Shown: positions 17,777-26,693 of the stretch, piece after piece
Layout: the number at the start of each line of letters is the position of its first letter
Numbering within the stretch: position 1 is the stretch's first letter
Assembly (NCBI RefSeq): GCF_022898935.1
Contig: NZ_JALIRP010000019.1
Span: forward strand, 1 to 57,671
From: Paenibacillus mangrovi
GTDB taxonomy: Bacteria > Bacillota > Bacilli > Paenibacillales > Paenibacillaceae
Direction: 5' to 3'
Length of the DNA: 57,671 nt
Notes under the pieces: model-generated
What the model was told of the DNA's origin: nothing
The model's database searches: none
What the model saw: only the letters and a program-made list of their open reading frames with translations
Translations under genes and position numbers: made by a program

Positions 17777-19528
17777 ATGGAGGAAAATCATCTGCAGGCT
17801 GAGGACCTACAACATAAAGTAATACCCATTCATATGGATGCCAATTTCTTTTTTGAACGTGCTGTCCGGTCAATGGACCGTCTTCATTATGATAAGGCAT
17901 TAAAATATTTTCGCAAAGCTGTTGAATATGAACCGGAAAATCCGGTGAATCATTGCAATGTGGCGGGCATATTATCAGAGATGGGCGATTATGAGGGTTC
18001 AAACGCCGTCCTTGCCGATATTTTGGAGCATGTCGATGCATCCGTGACGGAATGCTATTTCTATATGGCCAATAATTATGCCAATATGGACAATTTTGAA
18101 GAAGCTGAACGTGTGCTGATCAAGTACCTGGAGGAGGATTCTGCTGGCCAGTTTTTGGACGAGGCTGAAGAGATGATGGAGCTGTTCCAATACGAACTGG
18201 AACGTCCGGTGAAGCCTAGCCGGATCCGCAGCCGCGAGGGTATGGTTGAACACGAAGAGGCACGGACGCTGATGGAGGAAGGGAAGTTTTCCCAAGCGTC
18301 CGAGCTGCTGGAACGCATTGTGCAGGAGCAACCTGATTTCCTGGCAGCACGAAACAATCTGGCTCTGGCTTATTATTATATGGGGTTGTTCCGCAAAGCC
18401 AAGGCTACGATTGGCGAGGTGCTGGAGCTGGAACCGGGAAATATTCACGGATTGTGCAACCTGGCGATATTTTACCAGCATGAGGGGGATACTAATTCCT
18501 TGAACCCTCTGCTGGAACTGCTCGAAATCACGATCCCTTTTCATCAGGAGCATGTGTTTAAGCTGGCTACCACGATGGGGATTTTGGGCAAGCATGAATC
18601 GGCTTACGGGCATTTTCGTCGGCTCCTCAAGGATGACGAAGTAAACGGAGATCCGAGTCTCTACCACTATACAGCGGTGGCCGCCTTTAACAGCGGACGC
18701 TACAAGGAAGCGAAAAGGTACTGGGGCCAGCTGCTCAAGCTGGATCCTGTATCCGATATTCCGCGCTTCTATCTGGCACAGCTAGAAGAACTGGATCTGA
18801 CGAGTACGCAGCGGCTTGAACTAAGCTATCATTATCATCTACCGTTCGAGGAGCAGCTGAAACGCTGGGAGCAGGATGAAAGCGAGCTGTACGAAGAGAT
18901 CAAAACTAATCCGCTAATCCGTTCCTCGTTCTTCTGGGCGCTTCGGTATGGAGACAAGGGGACCAAGCTTCAGGTCATCCGTGCGCTCGGCTGGATCGCC
19001 GACGAAGAAGTAAAGGAGACACTTGAGGTCTTCCTTGAAGAGCCGGATGAGGCGGCAGAACTGAAGCGGGAAGCAATGCGCATTCTACAGGAGATGGGGC
19101 TTGAAGGTTCTGTTCAAGCAGCTTTAGAAGTAAGCGTGGCTTCGGAGCCGATGATTGAGGAGACGCAGGTGTCAAACGATTCTCACAACGGGGGCGATAC
19201 CTTGCAGGCTGTTGTGGATCAGGCGCTCCTGCATATGGACGACCAAGCGGACCGGGAGCAAAAGAGTCATTTGCAAAATCTGTGGACCCAGTTTCTTGGC
19301 AAGCTGCACCCGGACACGCCGATAATCCGTCATACGGAAGGATGGTCTGCAGCGCTGGAATACTTAACGGCCAAACAACACGGCAGTTCTATGACGTATC
19401 AGGAAGTGGCAGAGCGGTATGGAGTCTCCGTATCAACGGTAAGCCGCTATGCGAAGCGCATCAACAGTGTATGCTCACTCAAGGAAGAAAAGGATGATAT
19501 TTTCCGTCCTTTTACAGAAAATATATAA
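17777..19528 (+). CDS. TPR-repeat protein with C-terminal helix-turn-helix, YvcD-like
   Basis: This 583-residue cytoplasmic protein is built mostly of tetratricopeptide helices. Clear repeats run at about residues 25-105 (ANFFFERAVRSMDRLHYDKA onward), 155-235 and 280-340. Residues 390-450 look like HEAT-type helices. A helix-turn-helix-like segment sits near the C terminus (TYQEVAERYGVSVSTVSRYA, about 544-563). It lies 20 bases before trxB, as yvcD does in B. subtilis. No enzymatic motif is visible. It may be an adaptor or regulator that binds DNA or RNA through the C-terminal part; the true function is unknown. Confidence 0.8.
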   Translation: MEENHLQAEDLQHKVIPIHMDANFFFERAVRSMDRLHYDKALKYFRKAVEYEPENPVNHCNVAGILSEMGDYEGSNAVLADILEHVDASVTECYFYMANNYANMDNFEEAERVLIKYLEEDSAGQFLDEAEEMMELFQYELERPVKPSRIRSREGMVEHEEARTLMEEGKFSQASELLERIVQEQPDFLAARNNLALAYYYMGLFRKAKATIGEVLELEPGNIHGLCNLAIFYQHEGDTNSLNPLLELLEITIPFHQEHVFKLATTMGILGKHESAYGHFRRLLKDDEVNGDPSLYHYTAVAAFNSGRYKEAKRYWGQLLKLDPVSDIPRFYLAQLEELDLTSTQRLELSYHYHLPFEEQLKRWEQDESELYEEIKTNPLIRSSFFWALRYGDKGTKLQVIRALGWIADEEVKETLEVFLEEPDEAAELKREAMRILQEMGLEGSVQAALEVSVASEPMIEETQVSNDSHNGGDTLQAVVDQALLHMDDQADREQKSHLQNLWTQFLGKLHPDTPIIRHTEGWSAALEYLTAKQHGSSMTYQEVAERYGVSVSTVSRYAKRINSVCSLKEEKDDIFRPFTENI

Positions 19529-19548
19529 GAAGAGAGAGGATCAATGTT

Positions 19549-20496
19549 ATGTACAAATCAATCGTAATCGGTACGGGTCCTGCAGGACTTACGGCGGCTA
19601 TTTATCTGGCGCGTGCTAATATGAAGCCACTGGTGATCGAAGGTATGCAGCCTGGCGGACAGCTGACTACAACGACAGAGATCGAGAACTTTCCTGGCTT
19701 TCCTGATGGCATTATGGGGCCGGAACTGATGGACAACATGCGTAAGCAGGCCGAGCGTTTCGGCGCTGAGTTCAAAACCGGCTGGGTGGACAAAGTGGAT
19801 TTCTCCAAACGTCCATTTAAGCTGACCGTAGAAGGCATGGGCGAGATTGAAGCTGAATCTGTCATTATCTCTACCGGCGCTTCCGCGAAATATCTCGGCA
19901 TTCCTGGAGAACAGGAAAATGTAGGACGCGGCGTCAGCACCTGTGCAACCTGCGACGGATTCTTCTTCCGTAGCAAAAAGATCCTCGTGATTGGCGGCGG
20001 CGACTCCGCGATGGAGGAAGCAAACTTCCTGACCCGCTTCGGTTCCAGCGTCACGCTGGTTCACCGCAGAGAAGAGCTGAGAGCATCCAAAATCATGCAG
20101 GACCGTGCGCGTACCAATGACAAAATCATTTGGGCACTGAACCGCGTACCAATGGAAGTCGTGGTTGCCGATAACGGCGTAAAAGGCTTGAAGGTATACA
20201 ACAATGAATCGAAACAGGAAGAGCTGATTGAAGCCGACGGTATTTTTGTGGCCATCGGACATACACCAAACACCAAATTCCTGGACAATCAGATTACCAC
20301 GGATGAGGTTGGATACATTCTCGTCAAACCAGGCACAACGGAAACCAATATTCCGGGCGTGTTTGCCTGCGGCGATGTACAGGATGTGCGCTACCGCCAA
20401 GCCATCTCTGCAGCCGGTACCGGCTGTATGGCTGCGATGGACTGTGAGAAGTTCCTTGAAGGCAATATGGTTCATGACTGGAGTGGAACACTGTAA
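19549..20496 (+). CDS. trxB: Thioredoxin reductase
   Basis: TrxB is an NADPH-dependent flavoenzyme that reduces thioredoxin. The 315 residues show the FAD-binding GTGPAGLTAA (8-17), redox-active CATC (132-135), NADPH-binding GGGDSAMEEA and the C-terminal FAD motif VFACGDVQDVRYRQAISAAG. Length and motifs are those of bacterial low-molecular-weight TrxB. AGAGAGGA precedes the ATG. It is probably cotranscribed with the TPR gene. Confidence 0.97.
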   Translation: MYKSIVIGTGPAGLTAAIYLARANMKPLVIEGMQPGGQLTTTTEIENFPGFPDGIMGPELMDNMRKQAERFGAEFKTGWVDKVDFSKRPFKLTVEGMGEIEAESVIISTGASAKYLGIPGEQENVGRGVSTCATCDGFFFRSKKILVIGGGDSAMEEANFLTRFGSSVTLVHRREELRASKIMQDRARTNDKIIWALNRVPMEVVVADNGVKGLKVYNNESKQEELIEADGIFVAIGHTPNTKFLDNQITTDEVGYILVKPGTTETNIPGVFACGDVQDVRYRQAISAAGTGCMAAMDCEKFLEGNMVHDWSGTL

Positions 20497-20511
20497 CAGC
20501 GGTTTATAATA

Positions 20512-20563
20512 AAAGGAGCTATCCCCAAAGATCAATTTGATCTTCGGGATAGCTCCTTTTTTT
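20512..20563 (+). terminator. Terminator behind trxB
   Basis: The long stem aaaggagctatccc/gggatagctccttt encloses a second small hairpin (agatcaatttgatct) and ends in a T run. Confidence 0.92.
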
Positions 20564-20664
20564 GTCTGGGCATCATCATTCGTTCTCGATATAAGCAAAG
20601 ATAGCGGAGGGGAACGGAATTGATCTTGAAGAAGCGAAGCGACTGCAAGATCAATAAGTAAATA

Positions 20665-20692
20665 AAGCGCCTATCTAAAAAGGTAGGCGCTA
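20665..20692 (-). terminator. Hairpin, possible terminator of the minus-strand operon
   Basis: The 11-base arms agcgcctatct/aggtaggcgct enclose AAAA. Read on the minus strand the stem is followed by TTTATTTA, and it lies about 145 bases past the response-regulator stop. A plus-strand role is also possible. Confidence 0.45.
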
Positions 20693-20805
20693 TTCCGTGT
20701 TTTTATACTAACCAGCGGAGGTTTGGGGATAGCCGATCCTTTGTGAGCCAGTTTTCCCCGTAGACCTATTCCAATCAAATAAACTGGCGAGCAACAGAGC
20801 GGATA

Positions 20806-20837
20806 GCGCCAAACCGTAGCGCCTCAAACCGTAGCGC
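20806..20837. repeat. Short direct repeats at the end of the response-regulator gene
   Basis: GCGCC-AAACCGTA is followed by GCGCCTC-AAACCGTA and a further GCGCCT, so a unit of about 15 bases occurs twice plus a remnant, immediately outside the stop codon at 20838. It also shares AGCGCCTA with the hairpin at 20665. Confidence 0.5.
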
Positions 20838-21440
20838 CTATATCCAGCCGTTCTCTTCCGCCAGACTGATCGCTTCGATCCGGTTTTTTGCTTGAAGCTT
20901 GTTTAGAATTTCGGAGATATAGTTGCGGACGGTTCCGTGCGAGAGATGGAGCGAGCGGGCGATTTCGCTCGCGGTCCGGCCCGCAGCGATCAACTGCAAA
21001 ATCTCGCATTCTCTTGGAGTCAGTGGGTTCTTCTGCGCGGCTGAGTCGAAGATCAGCTCGGGCGAGATGGCGCGGTGTCCCTGCATGACTCGCCGGATCG
21101 ATTCAGCGAGCCTGTCGCTTGGCTCGTCTTTCAGTAGATAGCCACTGACGCCTGCCTTCACAGCTCTTTCAAAATACCCAGGCCGCGCAAAGGTGGTCAG
21201 AATAATTACGTGGCATGGCGATGCATCCTTCTTCAGCCGCTCCGCGACCTCTATGCCGGTCTGCACCGGCATTTCGATGTCCAATAGACAGACATCGGGC
21301 CGGAGTCTCAGAATCATAGAGAGGGCTTCCTGACCGTCTGCAGCTTGGCCTACCACCTCTAGGTCATCCTCGAGATCCAGCAGCGAAGCAAGGGCGCCGC
21401 GCAAAAGACGCTGATCCTCGGCAATCACAATACGGATCAT
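20838..21440 (-). CDS. NarL/DesR-type response regulator, YvfU-like
   Basis: This 200-residue regulator has an N-terminal receiver domain with phospho-acceptor Asp54 (VCLLDIEMP), Thr in ILTTF and Lys in YLLKDE. The C-terminal LuxR-type helix-turn-helix (about 138-200) reads LTPRECEILQLIAAGRTASE with SHGTVRNYISEILNKL. It is the last gene of a minus-strand operon ABC ATPase - permease - kinase - regulator, the order of yvfRSTU in Bacillus, and probably controls that operon. Confidence 0.88.
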   Translation of the reverse strand: MIRIVIAEDQRLLRGALASLLDLEDDLEVVGQAADGQEALSMILRLRPDVCLLDIEMPVQTGIEVAERLKKDASPCHVIILTTFARPGYFERAVKAGVSGYLLKDEPSDRLAESIRRVMQGHRAISPELIFDSAAQKNPLTPRECEILQLIAAGRTASEIARSLHLSHGTVRNYISEILNKLQAKNRIEAISLAEENGWI

Positions 21441-21470
21441 GCAGTTTCACACTCCTTGCCGGGTTCATGT

Positions 21471-22625
21471 TTAGATTTGTTCTATTTTCGTTAGGATGTC
21501 GTCGCTGGGCGTGGTTCTAATGACAATCGGAATACGGATGAATACGGTCATACCGCTGGAGGAAGAGAGCTCCAAGGTACCGTCAATCAATGACAAGCGT
21601 TCCCTCATGCCTTTAAGCCCGTTGCCATTGGTTACCGGGGGTTCATGGCTTTCGTTCCAACCGATTCCGTTATCGCTGATGGTCAGCCGGAGTTCACCTG
21701 AAGTTTGCTCTATGGCGATGGTACAAGCATTTGCCTGGCTGTGTTTGACGATGTTGGTGACGGCTTCCTTCAAACACATGCTGATTATGTTCTGGATGAG
21801 TCCCGAGATGCCTTCCAGATGGAAATCTCCCTCTGCCTGATATTGTATTCCTGCACTCTCCAGTATCCTCTCAGAAGCCTTCAGCTCTTCCATAACTGTC
21901 AATGTCCGCATCCCGGTCACCAGCTCCCGTACCTGGCGCAGAGCGGCTCTAGAGGTCTGTTCAATTTCCCTGGCTTCCAGTAGCGCCTTCTTCGGATCGC
22001 GCTCGAGGAGCCGGGTCACGAGCTGGCTTTTCAAGGTGATCAGCGATAACGTATGTCCTAACGTATCATGCAGGTCTCTCGAAATACGCATGCGCTCTTC
22101 ACGCTTCACCAGCTCCTTGATCCGTTCATTGGCCTCATTCAGATCGCGTTCCAGCTGCTGCCGCTTAAACATGGAACGCATACCGAACGGAGTCATCATC
22201 ATGACGACCATAAAGGGAAGAACGACGAAGACGTCCTGTCTTACCAAACGAGGAATATTGAGAATGAGCGGCAGGATCAGCATGACGTAAAAGACGGCCA
22301 GTGCAATGGCAAAGCGCTTTTGATCTTTGTAATATCCAATAAAACTGGCTGTGTAGAAGCCCAAAAATAAATTGTAAGGGCTGTATGCTACGCAAATAAA
22401 AAATGCGAGCAGCATCTGCAGGCTCAGCCAGTAAGAGAAGGATTTTTTCGCGAAATAAAGCTGCCGGTAGGTTACCAAAAACAGGGCGATCATCAGGTAA
22501 CCTACGATTCTGCGCCAGCCTTGCTCCTGACTCATGTAAAAAATCGGCATGGACATATAAATCAGCCACACATAAGGAAAGAAGCCCAGTTCACTCGGAA
22601 ATAAATGAAATCGGGAACACTTCAA
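21471..22625 (-). CDS. Sensor histidine kinase, DesK/YvfT-like
   Basis: The 384 residues begin with five or six hydrophobic segments (about 10-155) without a large extracellular loop. A HisKA_3 dimerisation domain follows with phospho-accepting His near residue 185 (SRDLHDTLGHTLS), then the HATPase domain with EAVTNIVKHSQA, DNGIGW and GNGLKGMRERL. This is the DesK class that often senses membrane state. The start appears to be TTG at 22625, six bases past the permease stop, using AGGAAG inside the permease gene, so translation is probably coupled. Confidence 0.85.
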   Translation of the reverse strand: MKCSRFHLFPSELGFFPYVWLIYMSMPIFYMSQEQGWRRIVGYLMIALFLVTYRQLYFAKKSFSYWLSLQMLLAFFICVAYSPYNLFLGFYTASFIGYYKDQKRFAIALAVFYVMLILPLILNIPRLVRQDVFVVLPFMVVMMMTPFGMRSMFKRQQLERDLNEANERIKELVKREERMRISRDLHDTLGHTLSLITLKSQLVTRLLERDPKKALLEAREIEQTSRAALRQVRELVTGMRTLTVMEELKASERILESAGIQYQAEGDFHLEGISGLIQNIISMCLKEAVTNIVKHSQANACTIAIEQTSGELRLTISDNGIGWNESHEPPVTNGNGLKGMRERLSLIDGTLELSSSSGMTVFIRIPIVIRTTPSDDILTKIEQI

Positions 22626-22628
22626 AGG

Positions 22629-23366
22629 TTACACCGCTTCCTGTTTTTTTCGAATATATATGGATAGTACCATAAACAGGATTAAATAACTGGCCAAAAT
22701 TAGTATCGGTTTAAGGCCAGGAGCCTCCCCTGCCGCGATGGACCACACCCCACTGCCGTAATTGTAGGAAGGAAGCCATTGGCCGATGGTCTGCAGTACG
22801 GAAGGAAAGCTGTCGATCGGCATCCACATGCCTCCAAGCACCGCCATCAGCATGTATGTGATATTGCTTAAGCCGCTCGTGGTGTCGACCCTTTTCATCG
22901 TTCCGAATAGCGTGCCAAGAGCAAGGAACGGGATGGAGGCAACCAGAATCCAGAGTCCACTGCCGATCCATTGGCCGATAGACATCTGAACCCCGTTCAT
23001 AAGGAAGCCTGCGACAAAAATGACGATGACCGAAAAAGCATGCATGACGGTTTGCCCGAACATTTTAGATATGAAATAAATGCTTCCCGGGAGCGGTGTG
23101 ATCCTCATATAGACGGACCAGCCCAAGCTCTGTTCCTGGACCATACGGATGCCGACTGTCATAATGGACGAGCCCATAACGCTGAAGGTAGTCATCGACA
23201 TCAGGTAATGCGCCTGCCAGGCTTTCGCGTCATCGACACCGGTGTTAACGATTTTTGTGAATATATAATAAAACACGATGGGCATGAGGAGCGACCAAAA
23301 AACATAATAGGGGTTGCGGATAATCCGCAGCATTTCAACCTTGCACTGCATGAGCAGCATTTTCAT
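22629..23366 (-). CDS. ABC-2 type transporter permease, YvfS-like
   Basis: This 245-residue membrane protein has about six hydrophobic segments and the ABC-2 permease pattern, including SNITYMLMAVLGGMWMPIDS near the end. It overlaps the ATPase gene by four bases (ATGA), so both are made together and presumably form one exporter. The substrate is not evident; related systems export peptides or lipids or give antibiotic resistance. Confidence 0.87.
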   Translation of the reverse strand: MKMLLMQCKVEMLRIIRNPYYVFWSLLMPIVFYYIFTKIVNTGVDDAKAWQAHYLMSMTTFSVMGSSIMTVGIRMVQEQSLGWSVYMRITPLPGSIYFISKMFGQTVMHAFSVIVIFVAGFLMNGVQMSIGQWIGSGLWILVASIPFLALGTLFGTMKRVDTTSGLSNITYMLMAVLGGMWMPIDSFPSVLQTIGQWLPSYNYGSGVWSIAAGEAPGLKPILILASYLILFMVLSIYIRKKQEAV

Positions 23367-24301
23367 GATGAGACCGCCTCCTTCTCTTGATCATGCGTAA
23401 GCATCACTTCAAAAGCATCATCGAGCCGCCCCTGTCCGGTGCGGATGTCCCGTGCGGGAATGTTATATCTGAAGATGGCTGCCAGGACCGTGTCCGTGTT
23501 GTCTGCCGTAACCGACCATCTTCCTTCCTCCTCCTTGCAGTCCCGCACCCCGGGAATGGAGCACATCCGATGGATCATTTCGCCTACGGCATAGGAGTCC
23601 CCGTCTTCCAAATCCGCGATAAAAGATACGGAGCGGCTGGTCAATCTCGATACGATCTCATCCGGGGTGCCGTCTGCGGCGATTTTTCCTTTATTAAAGA
23701 GGAGAATCCGGTCTGCGGCATCCTCCGCTTCCTGTAGGTAGTGCGTAGAAAAGAGAATCGTCTTACCTTTATGGGCCAGTGCCTCGACTTGCTGCCAGAA
23801 CGTTCTTCGCGACGTTGAATCCAGTCCTACAGTCGGCTCGTCGAAGAATAGCAGGTCGGGATCCCCCGCCAGTGCCAGTGCAAATCCAAGCCTACGCTTC
23901 TGCCCGCCGGACAGCTTATCCGCGCGTTTATTCAGCTCCTCTGGCGTGAAGCCGGCGAGATCGGCCATTTCCGTCAGCTTAAGAGGATGGGGATAGTAGC
24001 TGCGAATCATGGACATCACTTCACGCGCATTCAGCCCGTCAATCACACTAACCTCCTGAAGCATGGCGCCGATGCGCCTTTTGACCTGGGCGTCCTTCGG
24101 GGATTGGCCGAATATTCTGACGCTGCCGGAGCTGGGCTCGCGCAGTCCGAGCAGCATGGATAGCACCGTCGTTTTACCTGCCCCGTTGGGGCCAAGAACA
24201 GCTGTGACGCTGCCCCGCGGAATGACGAAGGAGACATCTTCCACGGCCGTTTTGCCAGCGAAAATCTTAGAGACATGTTCAAGCTCTGCTATATTTTCCA
24301 T
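23363..24301 (-). CDS. ABC transporter ATPase, YvfR-like
   Basis: This 312-residue ATPase is of the drug/peptide exporter (CcmA/DrrA) class. It has Walker A GPNGAGKTT, signature LSGGQKRR, Walker B LLFFDEPTVGLD and switch His in STHY, followed by a C-terminal domain of about 90 residues. It is the first gene of the four-gene minus-strand operon and starts opposite the glucokinase promoter region, which holds a candidate operator for the operon's own response regulator. Confidence 0.9.
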   Translation of the reverse strand: MENIAELEHVSKIFAGKTAVEDVSFVIPRGSVTAVLGPNGAGKTTVLSMLLGLREPSSGSVRIFGQSPKDAQVKRRIGAMLQEVSVIDGLNAREVMSMIRSYYPHPLKLTEMADLAGFTPEELNKRADKLSGGQKRRLGFALALAGDPDLLFFDEPTVGLDSTSRRTFWQQVEALAHKGKTILFSTHYLQEAEDAADRILLFNKGKIAADGTPDEIVSRLTSRSVSFIADLEDGDSYAVGEMIHRMCSIPGVRDCKEEEGRWSVTADNTDTVLAAIFRYNIPARDIRTGQGRLDDAFEVMLTHDQEKEAVSS

Positions 24302-24386
24302 ACTAACCTCCAGTTGTATAGATTCATTGGCTTTATACCTTATATTTCCATTCTAAACGCGCAGAGTCGGACCGGTTAGTGTGTGC

Positions 24387-24417
24387 TGTCATGAAAAGAA
24401 TGTGACAGTTGTCATAT
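24387..24417. promoter_or_regulatory. Candidate operator in the divergent spacer
   Basis: ATGTGACA-GT-TGTCATAT (24400-24417) is an inverted repeat matching at seven of eight positions per arm. A further half-site, TGTCATG, begins at 24387. It lies about 100 bases upstream of the minus-strand ABC operon, where NarL-class regulators usually bind. The spacer 24302-24606 also contains a small hairpin (agcccg/cgggct) and the glucokinase promoter. Confidence 0.5.
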
Positions 24418-24527
24418 CATGTGAGAGGATAGGAATAGGGCAAGCGTACCGTTTCACGAAATCTTCAAAAAGCGGATGAAGCCCGCAGCACGGGCTTTGG
24501 CGGGGCTTGTGAAGGTTCTCACATCTC

Positions 24528-24556
24528 TTGACCGATAGAATAGCTTCAATTATAGT
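24528..24556 (+). promoter_or_regulatory. Promoter of glcK
   Basis: TTGACC and TATAGT are separated by exactly 17 bases, 51 bases before the start codon. This is a near-consensus vegetative promoter. Confidence 0.8.
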
Positions 24557-24606
24557 TGGTACAGTAGGAGCAAACTAATTATTGAGAAAAAAAGGTGGCT
24601 TGTAAC

Positions 24607-25557
24607 ATGTCTGAGCAAATCTACGTTGGTGTCGATTTAGGCGGAACAGCGATCAAGGTCGGCATCTGCAATCAAGCAGGACAGCTTATTCAAACGTATG
24701 AAGGACCCACAGAAACGGAAAAAGGCGTTGATGTTGTCGTCGATAATATCGAGAAATATGTGCGACATATTGTTGACCAGTCCCCATACAGCTGGGATCA
24801 GCTGGCAGGTGTCGGAGCGGGAGTTGCCGGCTTCACCAATGTACGTGAGGGGATCATTATTTTCGCGCCAAACGTAGGTTTCCGTGATGTGCCGATTCGT
24901 GCCATTTTGGAAGAAAAAATCGGCAAGCCTATTAAAATAGACAACGACGCAAACGTTGCTGCCCTCGGTGAAGCCTGGAGCGGCGCGGGTCGCGGCATCG
25001 AAAACTGCGTCTGCTATACGCTCGGTACGGGTGTAGGCGGCGGAATTATCATCAACGGCAAAATCTATCAAGGCTTCTCTGGCTTGGCCGGTGAGCTTGG
25101 TCATATTTCCGTTGTTCCGGATCTGGAAGCCATCCAATGCGGATGCGGCAAAATGGGTTGTCTTGAGACAGTCTCTTCGGCAACAGGCATTATCCGCATG
25201 GCGAAGGATGCCGTTGAACGCGGAGACCGCACATCGCTTGCGCTGGAGCAGCATATCGCAGCGAAGGAAGTATTTGACGCGGCAAAAGCCGGGGATGAAG
25301 TGGCTCAGCGCATCGTGAAGCGCGCAGCCTTCTACCTGGGCAAATCGATGGCAGCTGTAGCTGCTGCGCTCAATCCGGAAGTGTTCATCATCGGCGGCGG
25401 CGTCTCGAAAGCGGGAGATATCCTGTTTAGCGAAGTGCGAGACGTATTTGCCAAGTCGACTCCTGAGCCTCTGCAGAAGGGCGTTACCATCCTGCCTGCA
25501 CAGCTCGGAAATGATGCTGGCGTTGTCGGCGCAGCCGGACTTTTACTTCGTTCCTAG
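24607..25557 (+). CDS. glcK: Glucokinase, ROK family
   Basis: GlcK phosphorylates glucose with ATP. The 316-residue protein has the phosphate loop VGVDLGGTAIKVG, substrate segment AGELGHISV and the ROK zinc motif with His and three Cys (QCGCGKMGC). The ATG at 24607 follows AAAGGTGG at a good distance and matches family starts, so it is preferred over the GTG at 24595. In B. subtilis glcK lies elsewhere; here it occupies the place between trxB and rapZ together with the inserted ABC operon. Confidence 0.92.
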   Translation: MSEQIYVGVDLGGTAIKVGICNQAGQLIQTYEGPTETEKGVDVVVDNIEKYVRHIVDQSPYSWDQLAGVGAGVAGFTNVREGIIIFAPNVGFRDVPIRAILEEKIGKPIKIDNDANVAALGEAWSGAGRGIENCVCYTLGTGVGGGIIINGKIYQGFSGLAGELGHISVVPDLEAIQCGCGKMGCLETVSSATGIIRMAKDAVERGDRTSLALEQHIAAKEVFDAAKAGDEVAQRIVKRAAFYLGKSMAAVAAALNPEVFIIGGGVSKAGDILFSEVRDVFAKSTPEPLQKGVTILPAQLGNDAGVVGAAGLLLRS

Positions 25558-25625
25558 GACGCCTGAAGCAGTGTTTTGAATGTAAGATTAGAAGTACAGC
25601 GGGCGGTGGAGTAATACCTTTTTGA

Positions 25626-25766
25626 AGATATAAGAAAGTATAAACTTCAAAGAGTTTGCATCCTTATATCGCAAGAAAAACTTCATCTAAACGCGGTCTG
25701 TCTTCTCTGAAGATACGTCGATAGAAGTTTTTCTTAAGTATTTGCGGCCCGTTTTTTCGCTTTCTG
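25626..25766 (+). repeat. Dispersed intergenic repeat, longest copy (R2)
   Basis: The spacer before rapZ shares long interrupted identity with 49038-49140. Blocks such as AAGAA-AACTT, CGGTCTGTC, TGAA-N3-ACGT-GAT, TTTTTCTT and CGTTTT occur in the same order and spacing. Its right half also matches 1276-1322, and its left edge matches 17465-17484. No gene or clear hairpin is present in it. Confidence 0.6.
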
Positions 25767-25793
25767 AATACCATACTAAGGGAGGGGAAGCTG

Positions 25794-26693
25794 GTGCTGG
25801 ACGGTAACAATACTGCGTCGGCCATGGCCACCCTGATTATCATCACAGGCATGTCGGGGGCTGGAAAGACGCTAGCGGTACGAAGCCTGGAGGATCTCGG
25901 ATATTTCTGTGTGGATAATCTGCCTCCGGTGCTCATTCCTAAATTTGCTGAACTGATTGAGCAGTCGAAGGGTAAAATCGCGAAGGTAGCACTGGTCATT
26001 GACCTGCGCGGACGTGAATTTTTTACAGCTTTATCGGAATCCTTAAATTATATCAGGGACCATTTTACGATACATTGCGAAATTTTGTTTCTGGAAGCAA
26101 CGGACTCGGTGCTTGTGCAGCGCTACAAGGAAAGCCGGCGCCGGCACCCGCTTGCTCCGGAGGGCATGCCGCTTGATGGCATCCGCCTGGAACGAAAAAT
26201 GCTGGAGGAGCTTAAAAGCTCTGCTACCGTTGTGCTGGATACCAGCAGCATGAAACCGGGAGAGCTGAAGGACAAAATCATCTCGCGGTTCTCCCATCTG
26301 GAGAGCAACGCGCTATCTATCAATATTACTTCGTTCGGTTTCAAGTACGGGATTCCGATTGATGCCGACCTGGTATTTGATGTCCGTTTTCTGCCGAACC
26401 CCCACTATGTGGAGAATTTGCGGCCTCGGACCGGACAGGATAGCGAAGTATACGATTATGTCATGAAGTGGCCTGAAACCCAGGCATTCCTGACGAAGCT
26501 GCTGGATATGCTGCATTTTCTTATCCCGCAGTACCGAAAGGAAGGCAAAAGCCAAGTCATTATCGGCATCGGCTGCACAGGTGGCAAGCACCGCTCGGTA
26601 GCGATCGCTGAATATTTAGGCAAAATGCTGGGAGCCAGTGAAACAGAATCGGCTTCGGTCAGCCACCGGGATTCTGAACGTGATCGGCATTAA
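25794..26693 (+). CDS. rapZ: RNase adapter / nucleotide-binding protein RapZ (YvcJ)
   Basis: This 299-residue member of the RapZ/YvcJ family has Walker A GMSGAGKT (19-26) and the C-terminal domain signature IGIGCTGGKHRSVAIAE. In enterobacteria RapZ targets a small RNA for decay; in Bacillus YvcJ has nucleotide-binding activity and affects competence. The start is GTG at 25794 with GGGAGGGGAAG before it. Its stop overlaps the yvcK start (TAATG), as in the conserved rapZ-yvcK-whiA-crh order. Confidence 0.95.
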   Translation: MLDGNNTASAMATLIIITGMSGAGKTLAVRSLEDLGYFCVDNLPPVLIPKFAELIEQSKGKIAKVALVIDLRGREFFTALSESLNYIRDHFTIHCEILFLEATDSVLVQRYKESRRRHPLAPEGMPLDGIRLERKMLEELKSSATVVLDTSSMKPGELKDKIISRFSHLESNALSINITSFGFKYGIPIDADLVFDVRFLPNPHYVENLRPRTGQDSEVYDYVMKWPETQAFLTKLLDMLHFLIPQYRKEGKSQVIIGIGCTGGKHRSVAIAEYLGKMLGASETESASVSHRDSERDRH

